DNA of 64,000 bases from Bolinopsis microptera (Eukaryota; Ctenophora; Tentaculata; Lobata; Bolinopsidae), in assembly GCF_026151205.1 (NCBI RefSeq), contig NC_087077.1:13738983-13802982 (forward strand), written 5' to 3'. The position numbers and the translations under genes were made by a program. Shown piece by piece: positions 11,715 to 23,500 of the stretch (position 1 is its first letter; every line of letters starts with the position of its first letter). The notes below the pieces were generated by a model. The model ran no database searches. It saw only the letters and a list, made by a program, of their open reading frames with translations, and was not told the origin of the DNA.

Positions 11715-11804
11715 TGTTGTGATTTATTTATTAACCATTTATCATTGTTAGGCATGTAGACAAATTTCCAGTTATCGCAAGAGTTGTCTCACTTGTTCAG
11801 AACA
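11715..11804 (+). repeat. 5' LTR (90 bp)
   Basis: It begins TGTTG and ends AACA, and is preceded by target duplication CGTAG. The gag reading frame is already open inside it. Confidence 0.85.
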
Positions 11805-13715
11805 TATTTGTCTACATCCCTCATCGTGGAAAAGTTTTTAAGCCCTCAGCGCTTGGACATCACCCTCACATATAAAGGTGACGAAGTTGCAGATACCTAC
11901 CTGCACTGGAAACAGACTCTAGACAATTTTATTACTATTCTTGGTGAAAAAGCTAACACCGAAGAGACACAATATATGGTGCTTTGCAATTATGTGAGCC
12001 CCTCAATATATACAACTATCAAGGGTGAAACAAAGTTTTCGGAGGCAGTTAAGATCTTGAATGGTTTGTTTGTTAAAACAAAGAATACTAACTTTGCGAG
12101 ATTTTGTTTATCTACACGGAGTCAAACTGAAGCTGAATCAGTTGATCAATTCGTCTTGGCGTTGCGGACACTGGCGAAACAGTGTAATTTTACCGAAGTA
12201 TCAGCTGCTGTTCATGGGGAAGAGAGCATTAGAACAGCTCTTATCAGTGGGCTAAGGGACAAGCAAATTCGGCAGCGCCTAATGGAGGACACTAAAAGTT
12301 TAGATGATACCATCACTCTGGCTTGTACTCTGGAGCAATCAATCTCAAACAATGAAAAGTATAACGGTTCTAATCTAAATGGTATTGTTAATGGAAACGA
12401 TTCTGGACTGGATTCAAAGGATCATGCGGTTGTAGCTGCCACTCACGGCAATTCAGTTAGTCCTAATATAAAGTGTGGATATTGTGGTAAGGAGTACCAT
12501 GTTCGAACAGCGTGTCCTGCTAATAATACTACTTGTAAAACTTGCGGTAAGCGCGGACATTGGGCACGAGTATGTCGATCAGCGACGGGTCTTGGGAAGA
12601 CCGCACCTAATGATTACTTCTCTAAGAAGAACTCTGCAAACAACGCTTATACTCCAGTTAACAACGCCTACAACGTCCCGTCTGCTGATCAGCCCCAGCA
12701 ATCATCCCCATTCTCTTATCTTTGTGCTATGTCTCCATCGACACCTTCAACGCTGTCTCAGACAACCGTCAACGCAAAGGTAAATAATCATATCGCTTAC
12801 ATTTTGATTGACACTGGTAGCTCAGAGAGTTTTGTTGACTTGGGTTTTGCTAGACGAAATGGCATAACGATAGGCCCGGGTACGAACAAAATAACTTTAG
12901 CTTCGGAATCAATGTCAACAAACACTCAGGGGTCCTGTGTAGTAGATATTGTGATTGAAGGCCACTCCTATTCAGAGTGTAAATTATCAGTTATGGACAA
13001 ACTATGTTGCGACGCAATCGTGGGTTTGGATTTACTCCGAAGTCATACGAATCTTGTGGTTAATTTCGGAGGAAATAGAGATCCCTTGGTGATAGATGAA
13101 GCTGGTAGGAACTGTGCACAGCTTTCAATGTCGAACCTTGAGCCCATACCTCTATTCTCCACATTAATGGAAGGCACCAATCCAATCGCTTGTAGGTCCA
13201 GAAAGTACTCTGATGCAGAGAGAACATTTATAGCAAAATCGGTTAAAGAGTTATTGGAACAGGGCACTATTAGGCCGAGTAATAGTCCTTGGAGAGCACA
13301 GGTCCTCGTTACAGGTTTAGATTCGGCAAGGCCCCGAATGGTGGTAGACTACTCTCGAACGATCAACAAATTCAGACACTTAGATGCGTATCCTCTGCCA
13401 AACCTTGATACTATGGCCTCGCAGATAGCTAAGTACAGGATCTATAGCACATTTGATCTTAAGTCTGCCTACCATCAAATCCCGATTCTCGAAGGAGAAA
13501 AGCCACTCACAGCCTTTGAAGCAGCTGGGAAACTATTTGAATGTTGTTGTGGCCGGACTTTACCCCTGCATTACGTAGGTCACAGAGGACTAATAAGGGA
13601 GTACCTCCTCCGCGGTTTGAGGCAGGTTGAAACTTTATTGACTTGCTGTTTAATGAATGAGATATTTTCTGGAATTGTGATTTTTATGGTATTAACCGGA
13701 TTTATAACTTGGTAG
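11784..13715 (+). pseudogene. gag-protease-RT fragment of the LTR element
   Basis: A single frame is open from inside the 5' LTR to 13715; the first in-frame ATG is at 11976, inside gag-like sequence, so the true start is uncertain. Gag ends in two CCHC knuckles, CGYCGKEYHVRTAC and CKTCGKRGHWARVC (about residues 230-265). An aspartic protease follows with DTGSSESFVDLGFA. RT starts with the SNSPWRAQVLV and MVVDYSRTIN blocks and TFDLKSAYHQIPI (first catalytic Asp). The expected sequence after this block is replaced by unrelated residues and a stop, so the YxDD motif, RNase H and integrase are absent. This looks like an internal deletion rather than point decay. Confidence 0.85.
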
Positions 13716-14019
13716 ATTTGAGGTTTTACAAATTCATGTTGAATCGTGTTTTACAAATTCATGTTTTATGAGTGCCGTTTAGAACAACACATGTTTCTGA
13801 AAGATGTATTTTTATACGAACCGATTATTTGGTTTTTGCGAGTATGTGACTTTTGAGAAGTTTTATCAATGTTTTAAATGTATCCTTATCTGCGCATTGA
13901 AATGGCGCAAATTCGTATAAAAAGCACGAATTTTCAGCTGACGCGCGCATTTGCGCGTTTCCATTTGTTAAATTTTTAAATTTTATTTGATTTTTACGGG
14001 TGACGGGGGGTGTATGTTG

Positions 14020-14307
14020 CAGTGGCGTAACGAAAGGCCCTGCTGACCCCGCTGTGCAGGGGGGCGCCGTCTTAGGGGGGCGCCAAATCGTCGTTTGAAT
14101 GTGGGACAATTTCGAAAACTTAACTAAAGTACTAGCAAAACTGCGCGTTTTGCTCTAGATACACACTTTTTTAGAGATTTTACCGGTGTATTCTTTAAAA
14201 TCACCTAATTTGTTCAATTTTAGGGAGGGGCACCAAAAGGGGAGGGGCGCCAACAGGGGGGCGCTTTTTTCGGCAGGGGGGCGCCAACAGGCAACGTTAC
14301 GCCACTG
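14020..14307. mobile_element. Non-autonomous hAT element (288 bp) with 8-bp target duplication
   Basis: Terminal inverted repeats are CAGTGGCGTAACG at 14020 and CGTTACGCCACTG ending at 14307. The 8-bp duplication GTATGTTG is perfect (14012-14019 and 14308-14315). The CAGTGGCG-type terminus and 8-bp duplication are hAT hallmarks. The interior is GC-rich, with several GGGGCGCC blocks, and has no transposase. It inserted across the first bases of the 3' LTR. Confidence 0.9.
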
Positions 14308-14310
14308 GTA

Positions 14311-14400
14311 TGTTGTGATTTATTTATTAACCATTTATCATTGTTAGGCATGTAGACAAATTTCCAGTTATCGCAAGAGTTGTCTCACTTGTTCAGAACA
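14311..14400 (+). repeat. 3' LTR (90 bp)
   Basis: Matches the 5' LTR over its length. Its first five bases are supplied by the right copy of the hAT target duplication. Followed by CGTAG. Confidence 0.85.
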
Positions 14401-14622
14401 CGTAGTGTGGGCAGAAATTCGGGGAATAGAGGCGTAGTGTGGGCAGACCCTTATATCAGGCCATCTTAGGAGAGAAGGTGTAAAAATAATAAATTAGGTT
14501 TTTCTGAATGTAGAGCAAAATATGTTTTTTCCGTATTATACACCTGTTACTCTTAGAAGAGCAAGTATGTTCTCACTTGTATTCTGTTTGTAGTTGCTCA
14601 AGGTAGGATTTCCAGTCTAGAA

Positions 14623-15609
14623 ATGAAGTACGATAATTACACAAAATATGGAATTCATGACAAAGCTGAAAGATATGTTCTCTCAGGATACATGTTCCTA
14701 ATTTTCCTATCGTCCCTGATAGGAGATACCCTCATTCTCATTGGCTCTATGAGGTATAACGCTATAAAGCTTCACAAGATCATGGTGGTATTCACTATTC
14801 ATCCAGTACATTGCTGTCTCTGATTTGGTTTGCTCCATTTTCAGAGTCCTGCCTGGTGCAGTTTCACTTGTAGCTAATGATTGGATCTTTGGTGACTTTC
14901 TCTGTTCTGCAGCATTCATTGTGATGCTCATCTTTGCAGGAACAGGGGTTCTTCTTATCAGTGCACTTACATTTGCCAAGTTTATGATAGTGAAATATCC
15001 ATTTAGAGCCGTCAATTTCTCAAAGAAACATGGCCATCTGGCAACATTTGGAATGCTTGCATTTTGGTGCTGCTGTGGAGTGATTTATATTGTTGGTGAA
15101 AAAGGTATTTACTTCAGCTACATGAGCTACAATTGCGATTTATATCACTCCCTTAATTCTAATATTTATTATGTCGCTAGAGTAGCTGCTGGAGCAATAG
15201 GTCTCATTTCTACAACAATAACCATCGTTAACAGTGCAATGCTGCTATATCTTGCAAAGAAAGTTGCCGATAGACGAACAGGGGGACTCCAGTGGCAGGG
15301 GGTCAGAACAGTGCTTCTCACTGTGGCAGCCTATGCCATATCGACTGTACCGTTAGCAGTTTACATGATAGAATTCACAGAAACCCAGCCACAGACTACT
15401 GCCAACAAATTCCATAGGCTTGCAATGTTCATTTTTATCTGAACATCGTTTCCAACTTCTACATCTACACAATCAGTCTGACCAGTTTTCGGGAATTCCT
15501 GAAGTCCAGGATCAGAGTGGTAGCTGTTTACATCGTGAGATGTTTTGTTCCCAACGGAGATCAGCCTACAGCTCATCGGGGGACGGAGCGACAAAGACTT
15601 CTGCCTTGA
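14623..15609 (+). pseudogene. Class A (rhodopsin-like) GPCR, single exon, two frameshifts
   Basis: Three consecutive frames make one seven-helix receptor: TM1 (GYMFLIFLSSLIGDTLILIG) in the first; TM2 (IQYIAVSDLVCSIFRVLPG) to TM6 (TVLLTVAAYAISTVPLAVYM) in the second, from about 14800; and TM7 (YLNIVSNFYIYTISL) plus a short basic tail ending at 15609 in the third, from about 15437. The TM2 Asp (SD) and the TM3 Cys are present. The DRY position reads AKF and the NPxxY region reads SNFYIY, both divergent. Many such orphan intronless receptors exist in invertebrates and the ligand cannot be guessed. The two indels, near 14797 and 15437, break an otherwise clean protein, so this is a young pseudogene or an assembly artefact. 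Confidence 0.75.
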
Positions 15610-16244
15610 TCTGACTTTCTCTTATTTTGCGAACTCATTAGAAACTCATAGAAACTGCCGAGAACGTTTTGGACAATTAATTGAAATATTTAAAAAAAAA
15701 CATAAAATGACAGTGAACTTTATTTTCCTTAATACTGCCCGATGCACAATCTGTTCATAACTTTAAATATTCGATTTAATTTGATTGAGTAAATTTCTAT
15801 GTTGGTGTTACAAGAAATAACTAAATTTATAAATTTGAAAATAAGTGTATGTACTTAGTCTAAGTTGTTTTTTGATGAGCTCGAATTAAAACAATATTTC
15901 TCATCGTTTGAGGCACATGATCTATATCTTATGTCGTTATTCAGTTGATTGGCATAATGAAAGCCATTATATTTTTACCGTAACATATCGACTAACCTTG
16001 CAGATGGATATAACATAGTGAATCAGTATTTTATTATTAATGAACATACTATGTATATGTATAATTTTGTACGCTTATTGATCTCAATTGTTGTGTTTCA
16101 TTACTCAAATGCACAGACACAGATGGATTGAAAAATAGATGTTTTATGTTTTATAACAATTTATAAGAATTTATATTATTATAATTATAATTATAAGAAT
16201 TAAAGTAATTGAATTAAAAATTATAATTTATAAGAATACTATAC
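15610..16244. other. AT-rich intergenic DNA
   Basis: No gene. From about 16140 to 16235 it is made almost entirely of TTATAA/AATTATAAG-type AT repeats. Confidence 0.5.
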
Positions 16245-16527
16245 TTGGTCACTCGGATAATACTTCTGAATCCACGTTGCCATGGCACTGCCGAGTTTGG
16301 GTCCGAATAACTCAGTATTATTCCTTATCCACTACACTGGGGGAACTCAATCTGAAACACAGTCTATCTCCCCTCCGTTCAATGAACCCCATTTTCTTGT
16401 GATGTAGCCTCCACGGAAGTATTTGCTTTCTGTTCCCATTTCTGGACGGGGATACTCGGGAGAGGGTACAACTCTAAACCCTTCGTCTTGCACCATTTTT
16501 CCTAGACTGTTCTCTCCACGAACTAGG
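16245..16527 (-). pseudogene. Truncated duplicate of the amidohydrolase-like last exon
   Basis: About 275 bases closely match the 3' part of exon 4 at 8483-8757 in the same orientation, starting around the stop codon and ending abruptly near CTCCACGAAC. An extra ACTACA next to the IRDDTEF equivalent and small indels around 16357 disrupt the frame. The rest of the gene is absent, so it is a dead segmental copy about 7.7 kb from its parent. Confidence 0.85.
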
Positions 16528-17066
16528 GTACACTACATTACATTGACAACACCTCATACAAATAATGGTTGAGTTAAAAGTTGTCGGTTGTGGGGTAAGG
16601 AATGAGAGTTTAGAACTCTCACCATCATCTAACAAAGAACCATATACTGTCCACAGCATAATTTACTAAAAACGAAGTGGAGAAGATAAGTGACAAGTAA
16701 TACAAGTAGCCAATCAAGCAACGACCAATTATACTCTTAACTCGCTGTTACGTGTCAAAACAAACTTGAGCCACCATTTTGTTTCTCTTCAGATCATTCA
16801 GTGTTTAATATCAGAGAGATACGAATCACACGAGTCATTTAAGTTATGAATTGTACTAATGACAGTGTAACCCGTGCCTACGGCCGGGACTTCACTATCG
16901 CAGTTCAATTGCAAAAGTATAAACGGCGCAAAATTAAAACGGCGCAAAAGTATAAACTCGCTCAGTTGAAACCGGCCGCATTAGACTTAGTGTGCCCCTC
17001 TCCTCGAAAAAACTTTCTCTCCTTATCGGAGCAGAAAGTTAAAACAAAAACTTGATTTATTATTAT
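16528..17066. other. Spacer, no supported gene
   Basis: A 69-codon basic ORF at 16846-17055 has no domain and is probably chance. Confidence 0.4.
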
Positions 17067-17196
17067 AAGGGGCCATCTACTTAGGACGTCCAGCAAATAG
17101 GGAGGGGGGTGGTTTTGTAATTTCGGACAAATCCGGACAGGGGGAGGGGGGTCTGAAAATCTGCGATTTTGGCGGACGGCCTAAGTAGATGGCCCT
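17067..17196. mobile_element. 130-bp MITE with 24-bp inverted ends
   Basis: The left end AAGGGGCCATCTACTTAGG and right end CCTAAGTAGATGGCCCTT are inverted copies. The interior contains G-rich blocks (GGGAGGGGGGTGG, GGGGGAGGGGGG). No coding capacity. A TA-rich flank prevents certain definition of the target duplication. Confidence 0.75.
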
Positions 17197-17580
17197 TAAT
17201 ATACTCCAAGAACTAATATACTAAATTTATGAATAAGATTGTTCAAAAAAAATTAAGAACCAAAACGTACTTTAAACCATCAATTAAACCACTTACTACC
17301 TGCCGATTTTTAAATGAAAATATGTTTACAATACGAATTACGATAATTGTACCTCGCTATAACGCATCGACAGTCGAGAGAGGAAACAATTTTTTCAAAA
17401 AGACCGCGTTTTTACATAATGATACGTCATGATAAAAAGTCTAGACTAAAGATAAATCTGATGATAACACATGAAACCCCCACAGGATTGCTGAACGAAG
17501 GCCCACCCTCTAACTGGAAGTCGTACATCTGGTCCCTGGCACAACTCACCTTTCTATCTGTTGATTTGTACCTCAGTAAT

Positions 17581-20500
17581 ATGGCTGACAACAGCAACTC
17601 ATCTATTGATAATGAGATTAGAGGTGAGAGTCTGCTTCCATGATACTTCTGAACTTTGGAGTTAAAACGATTATTTCAAAATGCCTTCTGTACCGATTTG
17701 TAGGTTCAATCATGGGCGTAGCAAATTGAACATGGAATGTTAACTGAATATTTTCCCCCTTGTAAACATTTATTTATTGATAATAAATACTTACTTGCAG
17801 CACCAAAAAGACAATGCCGGCGAAGACAGCTGGAGTCATTTAACCGTTCTGACAAGTTGAAGGAAGCTCTGCAGGTGTTTTGGCGGGAAATGAAAGACGT
17901 TATTAAGGAGGAGGGCTTCAGTTATTCCACCACATTCCTTCACAGGTATAGTTTTTGTTTGGGGCTGGCTTTTACACCAGTCAATGTTTACTCAAAATAT
18001 ATAATAATTGTAATAATCAATATTAATCCCCGAAGGGCACGCAAATTACATGCCATCGAACTCATAGCTATTTCGTCTAGATTTTATCAGTTTATTCTGA
18101 TGACCCTGATCTGCAAACACATTTAAAAGCTTAAACGTTTATATAAAATTCTTTACTTGATAATACTGTCGTAGGTGTTTTATCAGTATAGGTTTGCGCT
18201 AGTTGGCAGTGAAATATGGAATGTGCTGTCAGGATGGCACGATAAGTGATTTAGATGGACACTGATAATAGTGAAAGTTGAGCTGCATATGTTAGGTTGA
18301 TATCTAGTTTACTTATCTAAGGTTATTCTCGGTAGTTGATTTGTTGAGTGCCTGATCTTGCTGATTTACGTAGCCCGGGTAAATTATGTAACAGAAAAGT
18401 TGGCCATTCTTCATCGTTTCCTGAGCTTTGTAGTTCTATCATTACACGCTTTGCTGATTTCTTATAAATGCTTATTGAGAAAATGCTAGATGGGCAAGTT
18501 ATGCGACTAATGTTGTGCTCGGTAATAGCTAATATAGGACCTTTATACAGAACACTAGCGCGTAGATCTGGTTGAGAGTACGTTGTTAGCCAGTCGATAT
18601 TGTCGTCATAAGATGTGCCATACTTTGGTAAATCGGGAGGAAATAAGTCTTTTATCGACGACGGCAGAAGGCCAGGCATGTAATTTAACTTGTGCATCAG
18701 AGTCAGAGCATTTTTTATGATTACCCCGTGTACAGTTAATATTTCGTACTCTTTAAACGTAGCTTTAGTATGATCCGGAAGTTTACCATCTTTGTAATAG
18801 TAATTCACGTAACCCGGCATAACTGCTCGTATTCCTTGTTTTTGTTTAGTGAACAGTGAGTCAATGTGAGATTTTGCAGCAAAACCCCAAACGAGCGAAC
18901 AGAAATTTAAGTGAGATTGTACAAAACTTTGGAAAATCTGTAAGCGTGCTTTGATTGGTAATTTGCGTTTTATTTTGAACATAACACCTATAAACCGTGA
19001 CATTTTTGTTTTGACAGCTCGAATGTGGCTGGCCCAGTTTAGTTTGTCGTCGACAATAACTCCTAAAAATCTGGCCTCCGTTTTGCGTTCAATAGGAGTG
19101 TTGTCAATTTTTACCTGTAGAGACGATAAGTCTACCCGTCTTTTTGAAAATACCATATAGCAAGTCTTCTTTAAATTAAGAGCTAAGCCGTTTGAGTAAA
19201 CCCATTTTATCAACAGATCAGTGAGGTGGTCGATTTTGGATTCAATTTCTTGTATATTTGATCCGGTGATAATTATATTTGCGTCGTCTGCGTATAATAT
19301 AAATTTAGCTAAGTTACTGATTCCTGGTAAGTCATTGATATATATAACGAAAAGCAGGGGGCCTAATATGCTACCTTGTGGAACACCGTATACCATAGAT
19401 TCTAATGATGAATTGGAGCCGTTCAAGGAGACAAATTGACTGCGACCATTAAGGTATGACTCGAACCATTTCAAGGCAATGCCGCGAATACCGTAATGCT
19501 CAAGTTTCCTGAGTAATGTCGCGTGATCTAGGACGTCAAATGCCTTACTATAGTCTAAAAGTAATAGTAGTGTTATTTGGTTCTTATTTAGGGAATGCAG
19601 AATGGAGCTCTGAGCATTGAGAAGCGCATGCTCGCATGATCTTCCTGGTCGGAATCCGTATTGATTCTCGAATAGTGAGTTATTCTTGTCGAGAAATTCT
19701 AGTACCCGCCTGTGCATGAGTTTTTCGTAAATTTTAGAGAACGAGCCCAAAAGCGAGATAGGTCTATAATTTGCTACGTCGAGTTTGGAACCTCCTTTGT
19801 GTATAGGTGTAACTTTTGCGGTTTTCAGAGCTTTAGGGAAAGTTCCCTCTGCAAAAGATGTGTTGACTACTGATGCAAAGGTACATACAAAATTTTGGCA
19901 TGTGCTAGCTACTTTCAAAGGCTCAATTTTTGAATCGAGAGTTGCCTTATTTTTGAGGCCAATAATAATTCTATGTATCTCGGTAGGTGTCGCAGGTTCA
20001 AGGTAGATAGACGTTGGACATGACCCGGTCAGATAGTCCTGGAACCCCCCAGGATCGAAGGTCTGTCGGGAACTGATCTGAGACTTGATGTTGGCTGCGA
20101 TGCTGGAAAAGTAGCCATTAAACTTTTCAGCGACAGCCGAGTTAGTACTCAGGATCGTCCCGTCAGTATCCCTCAATCTAATCTGATCAGATCCCCGTCT
20201 TTTTCTGTTTAGCAGGCCGTTGATTATCTCCCATTGTTTTTTGGAACAGTCCTGATATTTTTCAAATTGTTTTTTGTAATATCGCTCCTTGGCAAGATTA
20301 ACGTGTTTACTGCAAAATAATTTCATTTTATCGTATGCGGCTATGTTTTCATAAGTAGGCTCAGTGATATTCAGATGATATAACTGCTGTTTACGAGAGC
20401 AGGCCGTTTCGAGCCATGGAAGTATCCACGGCTTCGGATCAGACCGTTCATTTTCGCGACGACTACGATTGCTCTTAACGGGGTATGCAGTGTTGTAATG

Positions 20501-23500
20501 TTTCATGTAGATTTCTGAGAATTTATCATACTGTTCATTTGCACAGCCTGATTCCCGCGCTTCCTCCCACGTCTCCCCTTCCAATAGCTCCTTGAAGATG
20601 GCATTGTTGGCTTCGTTAATAGTACGTGTTTGACGATATTTTGTGGTATTAGTCCTATTCGAGTGTGTGGTGTGCTTTTGTGATACTGCACGTAGCTTTA
20701 TAGTGGTTAGAGTTGCAAGATGATCAGAGATGTCGAGTGTTAGAACGTTACTACTTAATGTGTTTTCAATATTATTTGTGTAAACATGGTCAATAAGGGT
20801 GGCACTGTGGTCAGTGACTCGTGTTGGTTTGGAAACTGTTTGAGCAAAACCATATTTTGCCAGTGTATCAATGAGGTTCTGGCTTGAGGAATCAGTGTCA
20901 TATTTGATAAGATCAACATTTGCATCGCCAAAAAACATAACGTGTTTGCGTGAGTGTCTATCTAGTCTATTGAGTACGTGATCGAGTAAGCTAATGAAAT
21001 TATTAGTATCTCTTGACGGTGATCTGTAGAAATTTACTATTACCTTCGTTTTGTTAAGACCTTTGCAGTTATGAATTTTGACTAGTTGAAACTCGCCACT
21101 CATATCTTCAGGATCCAGAGCTAAGTCAATACGTTCAATTTTCTCGAAATCGCACACGCGTTTGTTTATATAGATTGCTAACCCACCTCCTCTCCCCGAT
21201 TTCCTCACAGGTGCTTGTATAACAGGTTCGTGAAAACCCTCGATCATAATATCATCAGTACCATTAGGCAGCTTGTTAATGTTACAGTTAGTTTCATTAA
21301 AGCATAATACATCGCATTTTGAGAAGGTGTGGATTTCTTCTCTGAGATATGTTATGTTTTTTGCTAGTGATCGTATATTTAATGAAAGTGCTTTTAACTC
21401 GTCTTTGGCGGAGTTTGTAACGTTTTTAGGTTCTTGATATTTGCACTTGGTTAAGATTTCGCTTATTTCATTCCAGTATTCGTTGTTTGTGTCACTGTTC
21501 TGATCTAAACTATTGCCAATGGAATTTATTACGTGCGAGCGATCATATGGATTGAAACTAAGACGTGATGCGTTAAGGTGGTCGAACTTATCATAGAGAT
21601 CGAATGTATCTACATTGTAACCAGGAATAATTGATTCGCAACATCTGATGCAACCTAAAGTTTCCTGGAAACATTTCTTGTGCACAGGGCCCTCGCACCA
21701 TGCACAAGTACGCAGGTTAGACTTAGAGTAACACCAACCCGGACAGGCCGTGCATTTGATTTTTATTTTTTGAGTATTGCTGACTTCACCATTAGTGTTC
21801 ATGAAGTTGATAAATAAAGCTGATAAAATTCCGTTATGATTTGGTTAGTCAAAAGAAAAATGTATATGATAAATGTATATTGCTATAATTAATAATTATA
21901 TATATGAAAGTCAGACCTGCTTCGCGAAAACTAACAGTTTTGTGTGCTAACAGATCCTGACTGATATTCTAACTAACTAATAATCTAAACTAATCCAAAC
22001 TATCTATTTTAAAAATAAAATTAAAAAAAAATTTAAAAAAACTAACTAACTAGCAAGCGAGTATGCTCGGAGAGCAAGTAGCTTATACTGAAACTGTGAT
22101 GAAACGTGTAGCTTTAACTTTAATGTAGCTTAACTTCAACTGTACGAAATTGACTTTTGCGAGGACAACGGAATGTGGATCAGTCAAAAGAGTAATACGG
22201 TGGAGTCATGTTTGTCTAGTAGTAAAGCAGAAGTTAGTCAAACGTCAAAAGTTAGGTGTATTGTCACTGAAATTTATTGATTTCTGTATTAGTACAATAT
22301 AGTAAAATGTGAAATGTGCTATGGGCAATGTATTTTATTGTGTAGATAGTGTATCAAAATTTCGATTTTAAGTGTTTAAGTGTTTATTACCAATAATGTT
22401 ACATAGGGGACTGTAATTACTGATTAGGATAACTGATAAGCTTTATTTAGATTACTGATAAGACGGGTTATAGTATGAAAGGTGTGAGCGTGTAACTTGT
22501 TAAGATACGACTTGTTTTAAGGTTTTAAATTTGCCGTGCTACGTTGACTTGGTTTGAAATATGTTTGCAGATCAGTCTTTTTGTTTAGTATTGGTATTGA
22601 CAATAGTTTTATTTATTCAATTCTCATCCGAAACCGAAACCGAAACTGTTCATATAGTCATAGTATAAATCTAAAAATGGACGTCTTAGGGGTAATGATC
22701 CTTTACGAAACCCTAGGCTTATTAGAATAGAGTCTACCCAGCATGCAGTTACTATAGATTTCCCAGTGTTGTTTAGGTGAAGGCCATCTCGTGCGAGGTG
22801 AGGTAGACCAAAATACAGGTTGTCAAACAGGTGAAAATTGGCCGAACGTAGAGAAAGGTGGAGTAGCAGTTCGTTCAGGTTATCAATTCTGTCGTTCAGC
22901 TCAAAATAGGGGTCTGCACTCAGGTTAAGAGGTGTGATAGCGTCAAAAATGAATTCCGTTTTGAATTTACTTGTGAAATGCTTTAGGTGGTTGTGCAAAG
23001 TCATGGGATCAGCTCGACCGTATCTGAGATCATTCACTCCGGCACTGATCAGGACTAGATCGGACTGTTCAATTAAGGCTTGGTGTTGAGCTAAGTCCCT
23101 CAGATGGAATAGGTCTTCTCTGAATGCGATGATCGGCTCTTTGAGAAGTGAACAGTCAAAGGTGCGATTCTTAGAGTCAGACAAAATGAGAACTCGCAGA
23201 TGTCGTTGCGGGGTTTGGTGATCCTCATGGTGCGGAGATGACAGACCTGGTGACATTAAGCGTCCTTGGTGTCGTCTGTTCCTCTTGTTTGGTCCGGGGT
23301 CCTCTATAGTATTTGCAGATTAATTAATTGTGACAGTTTGTGCTATGGACATAGTTGAGAGTTGTAGAGTACATGGTTTGCTTATTTGAGATTATTTTAT
23401 AATTAATAGACAATGGTATTTACAGTATTACTACCCGGGGACTTCAGGCTTAGGTGTTTAAAAACATCGAGAACATGTGACATGGTGGAGTGACAGGCTT

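Larger units (their letters stand above)
11715..14400 (+). mobile_element. Ty3/gypsy-type LTR element with 90-bp LTRs, internally deleted
   Basis: Both LTRs are 90 bases (11715-11804 and 14311-14400), start TGTTGTGATT, end TTCAGAACA and look identical. A 5-bp target duplication CGTAG flanks the element (11710-11714 and 14401-14405). The interior encodes gag, protease and the start of reverse transcriptase, then loses the rest of pol. A purine-rich GACGGGGGGTGTA sits just before the 3' LTR as a possible polypurine tract. The 3' LTR start is interrupted by a hAT MITE. A primer-binding site was not recognised after the 5' LTR. Near-identical LTRs imply a recent insertion even though the copy is defective. 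Confidence 0.85.
11634..14447. mobile_element. Small inverted-repeat element split by an LTR insertion
   Basis: The left end reads TCTGCCCACACTACGCGCCTC (from about 11635); the right end (14429-14447) is GAGGCGTAGTGTGGGCAGA, its near-exact inverse. Without the LTR element and one CGTAG duplication the host element is only about 125 bases, GC-rich and largely palindromic, with a second GCGTAGTGTGGGCAG motif inside. It is a MITE-like element, family not identified, and no clear target duplication was found. Confidence 0.6.
18300..23280 (-). mobile_element. CR1-type non-LTR retrotransposon (LINE), both ORFs intact
   Basis: Order on the minus strand is ORF1 (SGNH esterase-like) then ORF2 (PHD-like finger, APE endonuclease, RT), with an 820-base gap between them. 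That order and the esterase ORF1 are typical of the CR1 clade. Outer limits are not resolved: no 3' microsatellite or target duplication was seen, and the element probably extends somewhat past both listed ends. It lies antisense in intron 2 of the small gene at 17581. Intact ORFs indicate a young, possibly active copy. Confidence 0.85.
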
